Counted from the first letter of the stretch, positions 6,783 through 16,354 are shown. The stretch: DNA of 47,104 nucleotides from Methylobacillus sp. (GCA_031277395.1 JAITML010000064.1:1-47104); one strand, 5' to 3'. Notes: a model not told the origin generated them from the sequence alone. Program-made: numbers and translations.

Positions 6783-8543
6783 TTGGCTATCACTATCGCA
6801 TTCCGTCAGCCGCAGCATGGCATGGAGGTTTTTCGTGCCGGCAGCATCCTGCTGATGTTGTGCCTGACGCTGTTCCTGCTGCTTTCCGCCAAGGTTGTCC
6901 GTGCCGACGATATTTCCTCCACGCTTGAAGAACAGGAAACCCAACGCGCCCGTGAACGCGAACGGCAATTGCGCGAACAACTGGAACCTTCCACCGATGT
7001 TCGTCTTCCGCGCGACGGAGCGACGGAAGCAGAACATCTCCCCGCCGAAGAATCTCCCTGTTTCGTCATCAATCGCATCGAACTCATCGACGAAACCGGC
7101 AAGTTTGCCTGGGCGCGCGCCGCCGCCGATCTCCCGGATGATGCAGCCACCGGGCGCTGCCTCGGTTCACGCGGCATCAATCTGGTGATGACCCGCATAC
7201 AAAATGCCATCATCGCGCGCGGCTATGTCACCACCCGCGTGCTGGCCGAGGCGCAGGATTTATCGCAAGGTACGCTCACGCTCAACATTATCCCCGGCAG
7301 AGTGCGCGCCATCCGTCTCGCCGAAGGCGTTTCCACCCGCGCGACGCTCTGGAACGCCTTTCCCATCCGCCCCGGAGACCTGCTCAATCTGCGCGACATC
7401 GAACAAGGACTGGAAAACCTCAAACGTCTCCCCACCACCGAAGCCGACATCGAGATCGTCCCCACCGAAACCGTGGGCGAAAGCGATATCGTGGTCACCT
7501 GGAAACAGGACTTTCCCTTTCGCATCACGCTCAATGCCAACGACGGCGGCAGCAAGAGCACCGGCAAATATCAGGGCAGCGTCACGATTTCCGGCGAACA
7601 TCTTTTGACCCTCAACGACCTCTTTTACTACAGCTTCGGCCACGACCTCGGCGGCGCCGACAAAAGCGGCAGCGGCACCATGAATCACAGTTGGCATTAC
7701 TCGCTCCCCTACGGCAACTGGCTGCTCGCCCTCAACGCCAATGACTACACCTACCGGCAGGCAGTGGCGGGCATCAATCAAACCTACATCTACCAGGGCA
7801 AAAACGACAGCAAGGAAGTCAAGCTCTCCCGGCTCATGTACCGCGACGCGGTGCAAAAATCCTATCTCTGGATGCGCGCCTATCTCACCACCATGCGCAA
7901 CTACATCGACGACACCGAAATCGAAATCCAGCGCCGTCGCATGGCCGGATGGGAACTCGGCACGGATTACCGTTATTACCCCAAGGCGCTGCCCGGCTCC
8001 GTCCTTGATGCCAGCCTCGCTTACCGTCACGGCACCGGCATGTGGGACGCCATGCCTGCACCCGAGGAGAAATTTGGCGAAGGCACTTCCCGCCCCAAAA
8101 TCTGGTCAACCGAGGTCAATTTCTCCCTGCCGTTTCAGGCATTCGACCAACGCTTTCTTTACAACGCCGACCTGCGCGGTCAATGGAATGACACGCCGCT
8201 CGTGCCGACCGACCGCTTCTCCATCGGCGGACGCTACACCGTGCGCGGCTTTGACGGCGAAACCATACTCGCCGCCGAACGCGGCTGGCTCATCAGGAAC
8301 GACCTTGGCCTCGCGCTCGGCGACAGCGGCCAGCAAATCTACATCGGCCTCGACCACGGCGAAGTCGGCGGGCAGACCGCCAAACTGCTGCTCGGGCGAC
8401 GACTGACGGGCGGCGTGGTGGGATTTCGCGGCGCATGGAAAGGCTTTTACTACGACACTTTCATCGGCAAATCGCTGGAAGCGCCCAAATACTTCCCGAC
8501 ACGCAGCTCGGTGGCCGGGTTCAATCTGACATTCACTTATTGA
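6783..8543 (+). CDS. TpsB/CdiB outer-membrane transporter of two-partner secretion
   Basis: A 586-residue ShlB/FhaC/HecB-type Omp85 protein that exports the TpsA/CdiA partner across the outer membrane. Order of parts: signal peptide (hydrophobic to about residue 41, ending KVVRA), a charged linker rich in E/R, a POTRA domain starting SPCFVINRIELID and containing the RIQNAIIARGYVTTRV segment, then a 16-stranded barrel. The lid-loop signature GGRYTVRGFDGE (VRGF at residues 487-490) is intact, and the C-terminus ends in an aromatic strand, FNLTFTY. The start is TTG at 6783, supported by GGGGGA six bases upstream; a later ATG at 6822 lacks a good site and would cut the signal peptide. tpsA follows 18 bp downstream, so they form one operon. 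Confidence 0.93.
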   Translation: MAITIAFRQPQHGMEVFRAGSILLMLCLTLFLLLSAKVVRADDISSTLEEQETQRARERERQLREQLEPSTDVRLPRDGATEAEHLPAEESPCFVINRIELIDETGKFAWARAAADLPDDAATGRCLGSRGINLVMTRIQNAIIARGYVTTRVLAEAQDLSQGTLTLNIIPGRVRAIRLAEGVSTRATLWNAFPIRPGDLLNLRDIEQGLENLKRLPTTEADIEIVPTETVGESDIVVTWKQDFPFRITLNANDGGSKSTGKYQGSVTISGEHLLTLNDLFYYSFGHDLGGADKSGSGTMNHSWHYSLPYGNWLLALNANDYTYRQAVAGINQTYIYQGKNDSKEVKLSRLMYRDAVQKSYLWMRAYLTTMRNYIDDTEIEIQRRRMAGWELGTDYRYYPKALPGSVLDASLAYRHGTGMWDAMPAPEEKFGEGTSRPKIWSTEVNFSLPFQAFDQRFLYNADLRGQWNDTPLVPTDRFSIGGRYTVRGFDGETILAAERGWLIRNDLGLALGDSGQQIYIGLDHGEVGGQTAKLLLGRRLTGGVVGFRGAWKGFYYDTFIGKSLEAPKYFPTRSSVAGFNLTFTY

Positions 8544-8561
8544 TGAAATACGGGGGTTAAC

Positions 8562-11500
8562 ATGAACAACATGACACAGATGCCACACGAGGATGAACGC
8601 GATTCGCAAAACCTCCCCTCTCCCCCAGTGGGAGAGGAGCAGGGGGAGAGGGGGAGTCAATTGGCGCGAGGCAGCACAGCCATCCTTGATGGTCAGGAGA
8701 ATAAACTCTCACGTTTTCGTCGCGCTCTCACGTTCACGGTGCTCCTCACCTTCCTCAGCCAGACGCTGGTTTCTCCCGTCATGGCGCAGGTCGTTGCCTA
8801 CAAGCCTGCTCCAGGCAATCAGAAACCCACGTTGCTGAATGCCGGTAACGGCGTGCCGCTTATCAATATCCAGACGCCGAGCGCGGGCGGCGTCTCGGTC
8901 AACAAATACGAACAACTGGATGTGGGCGCGCAAGGCATCATCTTCAACAATTCCCGCACCAATGCCTCCACTCAACTCGGCGGCTGGGTGCAGGGCAATC
9001 CCTGGCTCGCGGGCGGCACGGCCAAGGTCATTCTCAATGAAGTCTATTCCAGCAGCCCCAGTTTACTCGGCGGCTATATGGAAATCGCCGGTGATCGCGC
9101 CCAGTTGATTATCGCCAACCCGGCGGGCATCACCTGTGACGGCTGCGGATTCCTGAATGCCAATCGCGTGACGCTCACCACCGGCACCGTGACCATGAAT
9201 AACGGCGCGATTACCGGCTATCAGGTCGAGAACGGCCTGATCCGTGTTGAAGGCGCAGGCATGGATGCTTCGCGCGCGAACTATACCGATCTCATCAGCC
9301 GCGCGGTGGAGGTCAATGCGGGACTGTGGGCGCAGACGCTCACCGTCACCACCGGGCAAAACACCGTGAACGCAGCAAATACCATTGCGACCCTGAATCC
9401 AACCGCGAGCGGTACCGCGCCGACCTATGCTGTCGATGTCGCCCAACTGGGCGGCATGTATGCGGGCAAGATCACCATGGTGGGCACGGAAGCCGGCGTG
9501 GGTGTGCGCAATGCCGGACAAATCGGCGCGTCCGCGGGTGATGTGGTTGTTACTGCGGATGGGCAGCTTGTTAACAAGGGGGCGATGGTTGCCGATACCG
9601 GCAGCATCACCGTGCAAGGTTCCAGTCTGCAAAACGACGGCACGATGGCCGCAGCGGCCAATGTCGCTGTCACCACACCGGGCGACATCAACAACACCGG
9701 CCTTATGCAAGCCGGACGCGAACTCAGACTCAACACACCCGGTAACATTACGAACACCGGGTATATGGACGGCCAGCGCCTCGATATCGCCGCCAATACG
9801 CTGGACAACAGCGGCACGCTGCGCCAAAGCGGCCTGCAAGCACTCAGCATAGACACGGCCACCGTCACCAACAGCAGCACGGCCTTGATCGGCAATCTGC
9901 CGGAAACCGGCAGCGCACCCACCGACCCTGCCGCCACCGGCGTTACGGATACCCCAAGCACAGCGGGCGCGGCGGATATCACGGTGGAAACCACCGCGCC
10001 GCTCATGCTCGCGGACGGTCAGATCACCACAAGCACCCTCACCAACACCGGCAGTCTTGCCGTGGGCGGCGCGACCTTGCTCGCCACGCAAACATTCGCC
10101 AATGACGGCACGATGAATCTTGCCGCGCTCACGGTCAGCAGCGACTTCCGCAACCAAGGCGCGATTACCTCCGGCACGCTGAACGCAGCAACCAGCAGCT
10201 TCGACAACCATAACGGCGCAATCACCCTCAATGCGCCCGCCGACAACACGATACACACCACCGGCGCGTTGAATAATGCCGACGGCAGCATAGTCAGCGC
10301 CGGGTCACTCGATATCACCGCCGCCAGCCTCAACAACGACAGCGGCACGATCAGCGCCCAAGGCGACCTCATCGCGCTCGTAGATGGCAATCTCTCCAGC
10401 AACAGCGACACCAGCCAACTGCTCGCCGGTGACGCGCTCACGCTTGTCGCGGGCGGCACGCTGACCAATCGCGGCATTATCAACGGCGGCGATACCCTGA
10501 TTCAGGCCGCCCTTCTCAACAACCTCGGCACTGGCGCGATCTACGGCGACCATCTCGCGATTGCCGCTGACATACTCAACAACGTTGCCGAAAGCGGCAC
10601 TGCCCCCGTCATCGCCGCGCGAACCCGGCTTGATCTTGGCGTGGGTACGCTCAACAACACCGACGAAGCGCTCATCTACTCTGCGGGTGACATGAGCATA
10701 GGCGGCGCGCTCGATGCGGATCGTCTCGCAACCGGTCAGGCCGACAGCATCGTCAACATCAGCGCCACCATTGAAGCCGCAGGCGGGCTGGCCATCAACA
10801 CCCAAAGCCTCGTCAACAGCAAACGCACATTGGTGATCGGGACGGCGCCGGACAGCGGCCCGCAGGATGACACCATCGCGCTTCTTGACCGCTTCAACCT
10901 CTATTACTACTGGACGCACGATGAATCAACCATCAGCCGCTGGCGTAGTGAAATTTATAGCGCTTACCTCAATCGCATCAACAGCCTGCTGGGTGGCACC
11001 CTGACTGCCGAAGATATGACCGCCATGGCCAGCGCCGTCAACGCGCTGGACGCGGCTTCGCTCTCCAACAGCATCAACATCTGGCACGCCATGATAGGCG
11101 CGTTGCAGGACAACGACCCTGCCGCCATTGATGCCCTCATGGCCGTCGCCAGTACGAGCAATCTCCCCTACACGGTCTATAGCCAGCAATGTACTGACTG
11201 GTACGACGATTGCTCATACGTTAACTACACCACCACGAGCACCGCTTACAGCAAAAACGTAGTCACTCAGGATTCACCCACTGCCGTCATACGCGCAGGC
11301 GGAGGCATGGCGATCAACGCTGATACGCTGGTCAACCAGTACAGCGCCATTCAGTCCGGCGGCGACATGGTACTCACCGGCGCCACACTCACCAACATCG
11401 GCGCGGAGCTCTTTGCATTTGCCGACACCGCTCAATCCGTCCACCGCATCCACTGGGCTGACCGCGACCACGGCACCACCTACAGCTACTGGAGCACGCA

Positions 11501-14500
11501 ATCCCTCATCGGCACCGTCCCCGCCATCATCAGCGCGGGTGGCACACTGACCGGCAGCTTTATTGACCGCATCGACAACATCACCATCCGCGAGAATGCA
11601 GGCGTGGTTGTCCCCGGTTCCGACCCCGGCAATGGCAGCGATGCCTTGTCCGCCGATGCTGAAGCCACGCTGGAACTGCCCGCCAACCGGCTTTACGGCC
11701 TCGCCCCTGCCGGCACGGCGCACTATCTCATCGAAACCGATCCGCGCTTCGCCAATTACCGCAAGTGGCTTTCATCCGACTACATGCTCAAGCAATTGAG
11801 CATCGACCCGGCCTTGTCACAAATGCGGCTGGGTGATGGTTTTTATGAGCAGCAACTCCTGCTGGAACAAATCGCTCAACTCACCGGGCGACCGTTTCTG
11901 GAAGGCTACACCAATTACGAAGAACAGTATCAAGCCCTCATGGACGCAGGCGTAAGCGTTTCCGGAGAAATGCACCTGACGCTTGGCGTTGCGCTCACGG
12001 CGGAACAAATCGCCCAACTCACGACTGACATCGTGTGGCTAGTCTCCGAACCCGTAACCTTGGCCGACGGCAGCACGCAAAACGTGCTTGTCCCCAAACT
12101 CTATGCTCGTCCCGGCCAACACGATCTCGCCCCCAGCGGCGCGTTCCTTGCCGCCAACGATATTCAGCTTGTCACCAACGGCGACATCTACACCAGCGGC
12201 GCCATCGCCGGACGCAACACGGTGATTCTCTCCGCCGACAACATCACCAACGAACGCGGCGCGGTGAGTGGTACTGACATCGCCGCCATCGCCAATACCG
12301 ACCTTATCGTCTATGGCGGCACCATCACGGCCAGGGATTCCCTCACCGCCGTTGCGGGGAATGATCTCATCGTTGAAGGCAGCATGGTCACGCGCAGCTA
12401 CACCCCCGGCACGGAAGAAGGCATTCATGCCGAGCCGTATGCCAACGTCACCAATACCTTTGTTGACCGCAAAGCCGGGCTCTACGTCACGGGCGAGAAC
12501 GGCACGCTCGTCGCCGCTTCCGGCCATGACATGACGCTCTTGGCCGCCGAGATCAAAAATACCGGCGACACCACGCTGGTCGCAGGCAATAACCTCGTCA
12601 TCGGCACCCAGGCCGAAACCACGCATGGCGTCTCTTCCGGCAATGGCAACAGTTGGCGGCTGGATACCGTCACCCAAATCGGCAGTACGGTGGAAACCGA
12701 CGGCAACCTCACCGCGCAGGCAGGCAGCGACATGGCCATCATCGGCAGCGCGCTCAAGGCCGACGGTGATGTCAGCCTGATTGCAGGTAACGACCTCACC
12801 ATCGCCTCGGCTGCCAACAGCACGGACATGGAGCGCCACCACAAGAGTAGCGATGTCAAATCCGACGCTTACGCCAGCAGCGTCACCCAAGTCAGCAGCA
12901 CGGTGGAGGCCGGACAGAACCTCACCCTGACCGCCGGGCAAGATATCACCCTCATCGCAAGCGATCTCGTCGCAGGCAACAACGCCACGCTGAGCGCCGA
13001 AGGCGATATCAACTTCCTCGCTGCCCAGAACGAAAGCTACAGCCTCTTTAACTACAAATCCTCCGGCAGCTTTGGCAAGAAAAGTACCCGGCGTGACGAG
13101 GTCTATACCCTCACGCAAATGGGCAGCAGCATCACGACCGGCGGTGACTTGACCCTGGAATCCGGCAATGACCAGACCTTCCAAGTGGCTACGCTCAATT
13201 CCGGCGGCGATCTCCTCATCAATGCCGGAGGAAGTATTGATTTCGAGGGGGTCAAGGATTTCAAGCAGGAGAGCCACCAGAAGAGCAGCAGCAGTTGGGC
13301 GTGGCAGAGTGCGAAGGGCAAGGGGGGAACGGATGAAACCCTGCGGCTTTCCCGTCTCAATGCCACGGGTGATCTCGTCATTCAAGCGGCGAACAAGATT
13401 CATATCGACATTCCCGAGATCAACAAACAATCCGTCAGCCAAACCATAGACGCGCTGGTCAAGGCTGAGCCGCAACTGACATGGCTGAAGGAGATGGATG
13501 CGCGCGGCGATATCGACTGGCAACGGGTCAAGGAACTGCACGATCACTGGAGCTACAGTGAATCCGGCATGGGGCCGGGGCTGTCGCTGGCAATTGCGAT
13601 TGTGGTGTCGGCGATCTCCTATGGCGCGGCGAGTGAGATGATTGCGGGTGTCGCCGGTGTGGGTGAAGGCACGGCTGCGGCCTCGGCTTCCGCTTGGGCG
13701 GCTGGCGGTTGGGCGAATGCCGCAACCGCGACCGTGATGTCGTCGATGGCGAGCAATTTCACCGTCAGCCTCATCAACAACAAGGGCAACTTCGGTCAGG
13801 CACTACAGGATACCTTCTCGGAGAGTGCCATGAAGGGGTATCTGGTGTCGGGGCTAACCGCAGGCTTGGTCATCAGCGGTACGCAAGCCTTGCAGGATGC
13901 GGGGCTGCTGACCAAAGGCAGTTTGACCAGCGCGAGCTTTGCCGACCGCTTCGCCACCTACTCAGCCAAAGCCGTCATCGGCGCGGGCGTGCAATCCATC
14001 ATTCTCGGCAAACCGCTCGATGAAACGCTGCAAACGGCGTTGATTACCAGCCTCACACAATCCCTGACCGCCGAGATTGGCGACATAGGCGAAGGCAATG
14101 AAGCGATGATTGCCAAGACGCTGGCTCATGCCATTGTGCAATGCGCCTCGGCCAACATTCAGGGCGGCAATTGCGACAGCGCGGCGCTGGGCGCTGTCAC
14201 GGCGGAGCTTTTGAGTCCGTATCTCAACGATCTAAGCGACTCCCAACTCACGGCCTATGACAAAAACCTCGGTACGACCATCGCGGGATTGAGCGCCATC
14301 CTTGCAGCAGGACTGACCGGGCAAGACCCCAATGCGGCTTCGATTGCGGCGCAGATGGTGGATGCGTATAACAGGCAGTTGCATCCGAGCGAATATGCGA
14401 TAGCGCGGAAATATGCATCTCTCGTTGCTATGAAACTTGGAATCACTATAGAAGAGGCTAAAGGTCGCATTGCGGCGGAATTGTTGCGAAACTCAGATGC

Positions 14501-15176
14501 GACGTATGCTGCTGAATCAGGTGGTGTGTTTGACTTCCAGATACGCAGTCTGTTGGGATGCGAGCTTCTCAATTGCAGTGCTGGCACAACTGTTGATCAC
14601 TACGAAGATCACGACTACAACAGCCAGTACATTGCCAGTAATCGAGATGTTTATGACGCGGGCATGAGTTGGCTGTCGGTGGGAATGACCGAAAAGCAAT
14701 TCGTGGAATTCAGTCGGCAACAAGATAGAGGGGTGAGCAATTTTTTAATTGACCTTTCTCCTATCATTGGTGACCTGAAGGCATTCGCTGAGGCAGAAAC
14801 TCCTTGGGATTACATTTTGGCGATCGCTGGGATAGTTCCGGGGGGTGATCTATTAAAGACTGGCAAGAAGGCAGAAAAAGAGATTGCCGATGCCGGAGGC
14901 TTTATTATTGACAACAAGATCGCAAAGCAAATTCCAGAGCGTGGATGGACGAAGCAAGAAATTCAGGAAGTTATTGATAAAGGGCCTGTTGGCACTTCGA
15001 TAGATAAGCGAGGCCCATCGAAGGCTCCAGATGGGGTCGCGAGAAATGACACAGCGACTGTATATGGCTCAAAGGATGGCTATATTGTGAGAAATGATCG
15101 AACCGGAGAAATTGTTCAGATTAGTGATAAAACTGATCCAAATTGGATTGCAGATTCCCGAATTCAGTGGAAGTGA
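8562..15176 (+). CDS. TpsA/CdiA contact-dependent inhibition effector with colicin E5-type tRNase C-terminus
   Basis: A 2204-residue surface filament. An N-terminal extension of about 45 residues precedes a long signal peptide ending SPVMA. The TPS secretion domain (about 75-310) carries NPAGITCDGCGFLN at 186. FHA repeats run to about 750. A central region contains a Cys pair (QQCTDWYDDCSY), followed by the YP-type block beginning ETDPRFANYRKWLSSDYML (about 1057-1180). FHA-2 repeats follow, then a DUF637-type pretoxin region. The variable C-terminal region starts after AYNRQLHP (about 1935). The last 80 residues match colicin E5: PERGWT (2124 on), TSIDKRGPSK, RNDTATVYG, RTGEIVQISDKTDPNWI and SRIQW. 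Colicin E5 cleaves the anticodons of tRNA Tyr, His, Asn and Asp. Base composition turns AT-richer after about 14400, marking an exchanged module. The cognate immunity gene follows. Confidence 0.93.
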   Translation: MNNMTQMPHEDERDSQNLPSPPVGEEQGERGSQLARGSTAILDGQENKLSRFRRALTFTVLLTFLSQTLVSPVMAQVVAYKPAPGNQKPTLLNAGNGVPLINIQTPSAGGVSVNKYEQLDVGAQGIIFNNSRTNASTQLGGWVQGNPWLAGGTAKVILNEVYSSSPSLLGGYMEIAGDRAQLIIANPAGITCDGCGFLNANRVTLTTGTVTMNNGAITGYQVENGLIRVEGAGMDASRANYTDLISRAVEVNAGLWAQTLTVTTGQNTVNAANTIATLNPTASGTAPTYAVDVAQLGGMYAGKITMVGTEAGVGVRNAGQIGASAGDVVVTADGQLVNKGAMVADTGSITVQGSSLQNDGTMAAAANVAVTTPGDINNTGLMQAGRELRLNTPGNITNTGYMDGQRLDIAANTLDNSGTLRQSGLQALSIDTATVTNSSTALIGNLPETGSAPTDPAATGVTDTPSTAGAADITVETTAPLMLADGQITTSTLTNTGSLAVGGATLLATQTFANDGTMNLAALTVSSDFRNQGAITSGTLNAATSSFDNHNGAITLNAPADNTIHTTGALNNADGSIVSAGSLDITAASLNNDSGTISAQGDLIALVDGNLSSNSDTSQLLAGDALTLVAGGTLTNRGIINGGDTLIQAALLNNLGTGAIYGDHLAIAADILNNVAESGTAPVIAARTRLDLGVGTLNNTDEALIYSAGDMSIGGALDADRLATGQADSIVNISATIEAAGGLAINTQSLVNSKRTLVIGTAPDSGPQDDTIALLDRFNLYYYWTHDESTISRWRSEIYSAYLNRINSLLGGTLTAEDMTAMASAVNALDAASLSNSINIWHAMIGALQDNDPAAIDALMAVASTSNLPYTVYSQQCTDWYDDCSYVNYTTTSTAYSKNVVTQDSPTAVIRAGGGMAINADTLVNQYSAIQSGGDMVLTGATLTNIGAELFAFADTAQSVHRIHWADRDHGTTYSYWSTQSLIGTVPAIISAGGTLTGSFIDRIDNITIRENAGVVVPGSDPGNGSDALSADAEATLELPANRLYGLAPAGTAHYLIETDPRFANYRKWLSSDYMLKQLSIDPALSQMRLGDGFYEQQLLLEQIAQLTGRPFLEGYTNYEEQYQALMDAGVSVSGEMHLTLGVALTAEQIAQLTTDIVWLVSEPVTLADGSTQNVLVPKLYARPGQHDLAPSGAFLAANDIQLVTNGDIYTSGAIAGRNTVILSADNITNERGAVSGTDIAAIANTDLIVYGGTITARDSLTAVAGNDLIVEGSMVTRSYTPGTEEGIHAEPYANVTNTFVDRKAGLYVTGENGTLVAASGHDMTLLAAEIKNTGDTTLVAGNNLVIGTQAETTHGVSSGNGNSWRLDTVTQIGSTVETDGNLTAQAGSDMAIIGSALKADGDVSLIAGNDLTIASAANSTDMERHHKSSDVKSDAYASSVTQVSSTVEAGQNLTLTAGQDITLIASDLVAGNNATLSAEGDINFLAAQNESYSLFNYKSSGSFGKKSTRRDEVYTLTQMGSSITTGGDLTLESGNDQTFQVATLNSGGDLLINAGGSIDFEGVKDFKQESHQKSSSSWAWQSAKGKGGTDETLRLSRLNATGDLVIQAANKIHIDIPEINKQSVSQTIDALVKAEPQLTWLKEMDARGDIDWQRVKELHDHWSYSESGMGPGLSLAIAIVVSAISYGAASEMIAGVAGVGEGTAAASASAWAAGGWANAATATVMSSMASNFTVSLINNKGNFGQALQDTFSESAMKGYLVSGLTAGLVISGTQALQDAGLLTKGSLTSASFADRFATYSAKAVIGAGVQSIILGKPLDETLQTALITSLTQSLTAEIGDIGEGNEAMIAKTLAHAIVQCASANIQGGNCDSAALGAVTAELLSPYLNDLSDSQLTAYDKNLGTTIAGLSAILAAGLTGQDPNAASIAAQMVDAYNRQLHPSEYAIARKYASLVAMKLGITIEEAKGRIAAELLRNSDATYAAESGGVFDFQIRSLLGCELLNCSAGTTVDHYEDHDYNSQYIASNRDVYDAGMSWLSVGMTEKQFVEFSRQQDRGVSNFLIDLSPIIGDLKAFAEAETPWDYILAIAGIVPGGDLLKTGKKAEKEIADAGGFIIDNKIAKQIPERGWTKQEIQEVIDKGPVGTSIDKRGPSKAPDGVARNDTATVYGSKDGYIVRNDRTGEIVQISDKTDPNWIADSRIQWK
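8612..8656 (+). repeat. REP-A palindrome inside the tpsA coding sequence
   Basis: The REP-A hairpin (CCCCTCTCCC-CCAGT-GGGAGAGG and a G-rich tail) is read in frame as NLPSPPVGEEQGERGS within the N-terminal extension, before the signal peptide hydrophobic core. It keeps the frame open and lies 50 bp after the ATG. All other copies in the window are intergenic. Confidence 0.8.
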
Positions 15177-15252
15177 GATTGTTATGAAGGTCGACCGTGG
15201 GCGCCGCTATGAATCAGCAAATGATTTTTTTACCCTCAATGGAAGCATCACG

Positions 15253-15516
15253 ATGAGGTTATCTATAGATGCTGCTATTTCAGTCTGCGAGCAAGCAGCT
15301 AAAGAAGGTTTCGTCGTTGCCAGAATCGAAGGGGGTATTTGGCATTTCCCAGGAATTGAAGCGAGGCTTGATTGTATCTGGGATGGAGTAGACCCACCTG
15401 TTGATTTCGAGACAGCGGAAAAAAACAACTTAAGAGCAGCCGAGTTTATTCGTTCCGAGAGCCAAATACATGACGTTTTTATAATAACAGCTCCGGAAAT
15501 GACTGAGCAATGGTAA
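15253..15516 (+). CDS. Colicin E5-type immunity protein (cognate CdiI)
   Basis: An 87-residue protein starting MRLSIDAAISVCEQAAKEG, closely patterned on the 83-residue ImmE5 (xLSxxAAIxVCxxAAKxG, then IxGGxWxxPG, and an FIIT ending near the C-terminus). ImmE5 binds the nuclease by mimicking its tRNA substrate, so this protein should protect the producer from the TpsA E5 domain. The ATG at 15253 was chosen because the family starts there and GGAAG lies 7 bp upstream. An upstream in-frame ATG at 15184 would add 23 residues absent from ImmE5. It is 76 bp after the tpsA stop. Confidence 0.85.
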   Translation: MRLSIDAAISVCEQAAKEGFVVARIEGGIWHFPGIEARLDCIWDGVDPPVDFETAEKNNLRAAEFIRSESQIHDVFIITAPEMTEQW

Positions 15517-15530
15517 CTTGGCAGAAATCG

Positions 15531-15614
15531 ATTAAAGGGGCCAGCTTCGATTTGTTTTGAGCTTGAAGAAATTTAGGGATGCGAGAGGAAATTAAATCGA
15601 AGCTGACCCCTTAT
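15531..15614 (+). mobile_element. 84-bp palindromic MITE-like element, copy 1
   Basis: The ends are inverted: AAAGGGGCCAGCTTCGATTT at the left and AAATCGAAGCTGACCCCTT at the right, around a core GTTTTGAGCTTGAAGAAATTTAGGG. The second copy at 16414-16496 is nearly identical, with a C/T change in the left arm and two extra bases in the core here. It carries no transposase. The ends resemble the GGGGTCAG-type borders of elements mobilised by REP-associated Y1 transposases (inference). It sits 14 bp after the E5 immunity gene. Confidence 0.78.
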
Positions 15615-15637
15615 AGCGCATACGCCCAAGGAAAGCT

Positions 15638-15997
15638 ATGTCCAGCAGAGAAATCACATATCAACAAGCAAAACAGAAAGCAGAGAAATCTTTGCTGGAT
15701 GGTTTGCTTAGACTTGGCATCCATCCGACTGTTTCACTTCTTGAAGAAAGATATGCAGAAAACGAGGTGTGCTGGATATTCTTCAGAAGTAGGGCTATAA
15801 GCATACCTATTGAAGTTGGGATGTTAAATGACGCTGGTTGTGCCTTTGCCGTTAGTAAACGGGGGGGAGCAATGCTGCTAGTTGCAGACAACTTCGATAA
15901 TGATCAGGAATTGAAATTTCAAATGGATCGTTTTGCGACAATTCATCCCGACACCAGACCAGATAGATTTCGCCAGTTATGGCATATCAACGAATGA
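15638..15997 (+). CDS. Hypothetical protein, probable orphan immunity protein
   Basis: A 119-residue soluble protein with no signal peptide or TM segment. Its features are an acidic, amphipathic N-terminal helix (ITYQQAKQKAEKSLLDGL), a strand-rich middle (NEVCWIFFRSRAISIP) and a C-terminal HPDTRPDRFRQLWHINE. AAGGAA lies 5 bp before the ATG. It lies between two MITE copies in a stretch made of toxin tails and immunity genes, and its lower GC matches them, so an immunity role is inferred from context only. I do not recognise the family. Its 3' end overlaps, in another frame, the toxin tail ending at 16112. Confidence 0.6.
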   Translation: MSSREITYQQAKQKAEKSLLDGLLRLGIHPTVSLLEERYAENEVCWIFFRSRAISIPIEVGMLNDAGCAFAVSKRGGAMLLVADNFDNDQELKFQMDRFATIHPDTRPDRFRQLWHINE

Positions 15998-16112
15998 GTT
16001 GTACAGGCTAGCGACAAGCCAATCGGTAGCGGGTGTTTCAGGCGCTCTTGCTACCCAAGAGACAAGAGCAGCAGCAGGCTTTGCAACTAAGGCAGTAGAG
16101 ATGCTCAAATGA
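15915..16112 (+). pseudogene. Orphan toxin C-terminal tail (fragment)
   Basis: A frame open from 15915 ends at TGA 16110-16112. Its last part reads YGISTNELYRLATSQSVAG, then ALATQETRAAAGFATKAVEML. The stop overlaps the ATG of the next gene as ATGA, the usual toxin/immunity coupling. It has no start codon of its own, and its 5' part overlaps the preceding gene, so only the downstream part (from about 15985) is likely to be toxin-derived. It is too short to name a fold. Confidence 0.4.
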
Positions 16113-16354
16113 AAAAGGACACTGTAAATCCATGGGTTAAAGCTGCAATAGTATTAAGCGAAAATCCTACGGCTCAAGTTTATTGCCCAGAATGCGAGAA
16201 AGCATATCTGCAAACACAAGATAAGCGGGGAGGGAAAGATCTTTCTGTCATTGAGCGAAAAATTAGCTGTCCTTCTTGTGGGGCATGTAACTATTTAAGA
16301 TTGGTCAGGCCGCTTGGTCTTTCCGATCCATCTACAAAACTCGATTCAAGTTGA
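16109..16354 (+). CDS. Small zinc-ribbon protein, probable orphan immunity protein
   Basis: An 81-residue protein with two cysteine knuckles, CPEC (in QVYCPECEKAY) and CPSCGAC (in KISCPSCGACNYLRL), fitting a four-Cys zinc ribbon. No membrane segment is present. The start overlaps the stop of the preceding toxin-tail frame by four bases (ATGA), which is the main evidence that it is an immunity gene. The family is not recognised. It is followed after 45 bp by the start of the disrupted module at 16400. Confidence 0.65.
   Translation: MKKDTVNPWVKAAIVLSENPTAQVYCPECEKAYLQTQDKRGGKDLSVIERKISCPSCGACNYLRLVRPLGLSDPSTKLDSS

Noticed and set aside
12039-13547. 502-codon minus-strand frame opposite tpsA
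   Set aside because: It reads like repeats because the FHA repeats are read in reverse; no start signal or family pattern.
8562-15176. FHA repeats as a CRISPR-like or tandem DNA repeat array
   Set aside because: The repeats are seen at protein level with variable DNA sequence and no constant spacers.
15094-15252. Longer start for the E5 immunity gene within tpsA
   Set aside because: It would overlap the tpsA end and add residues missing from ImmE5; ATG 15253 has its own ribosome site.
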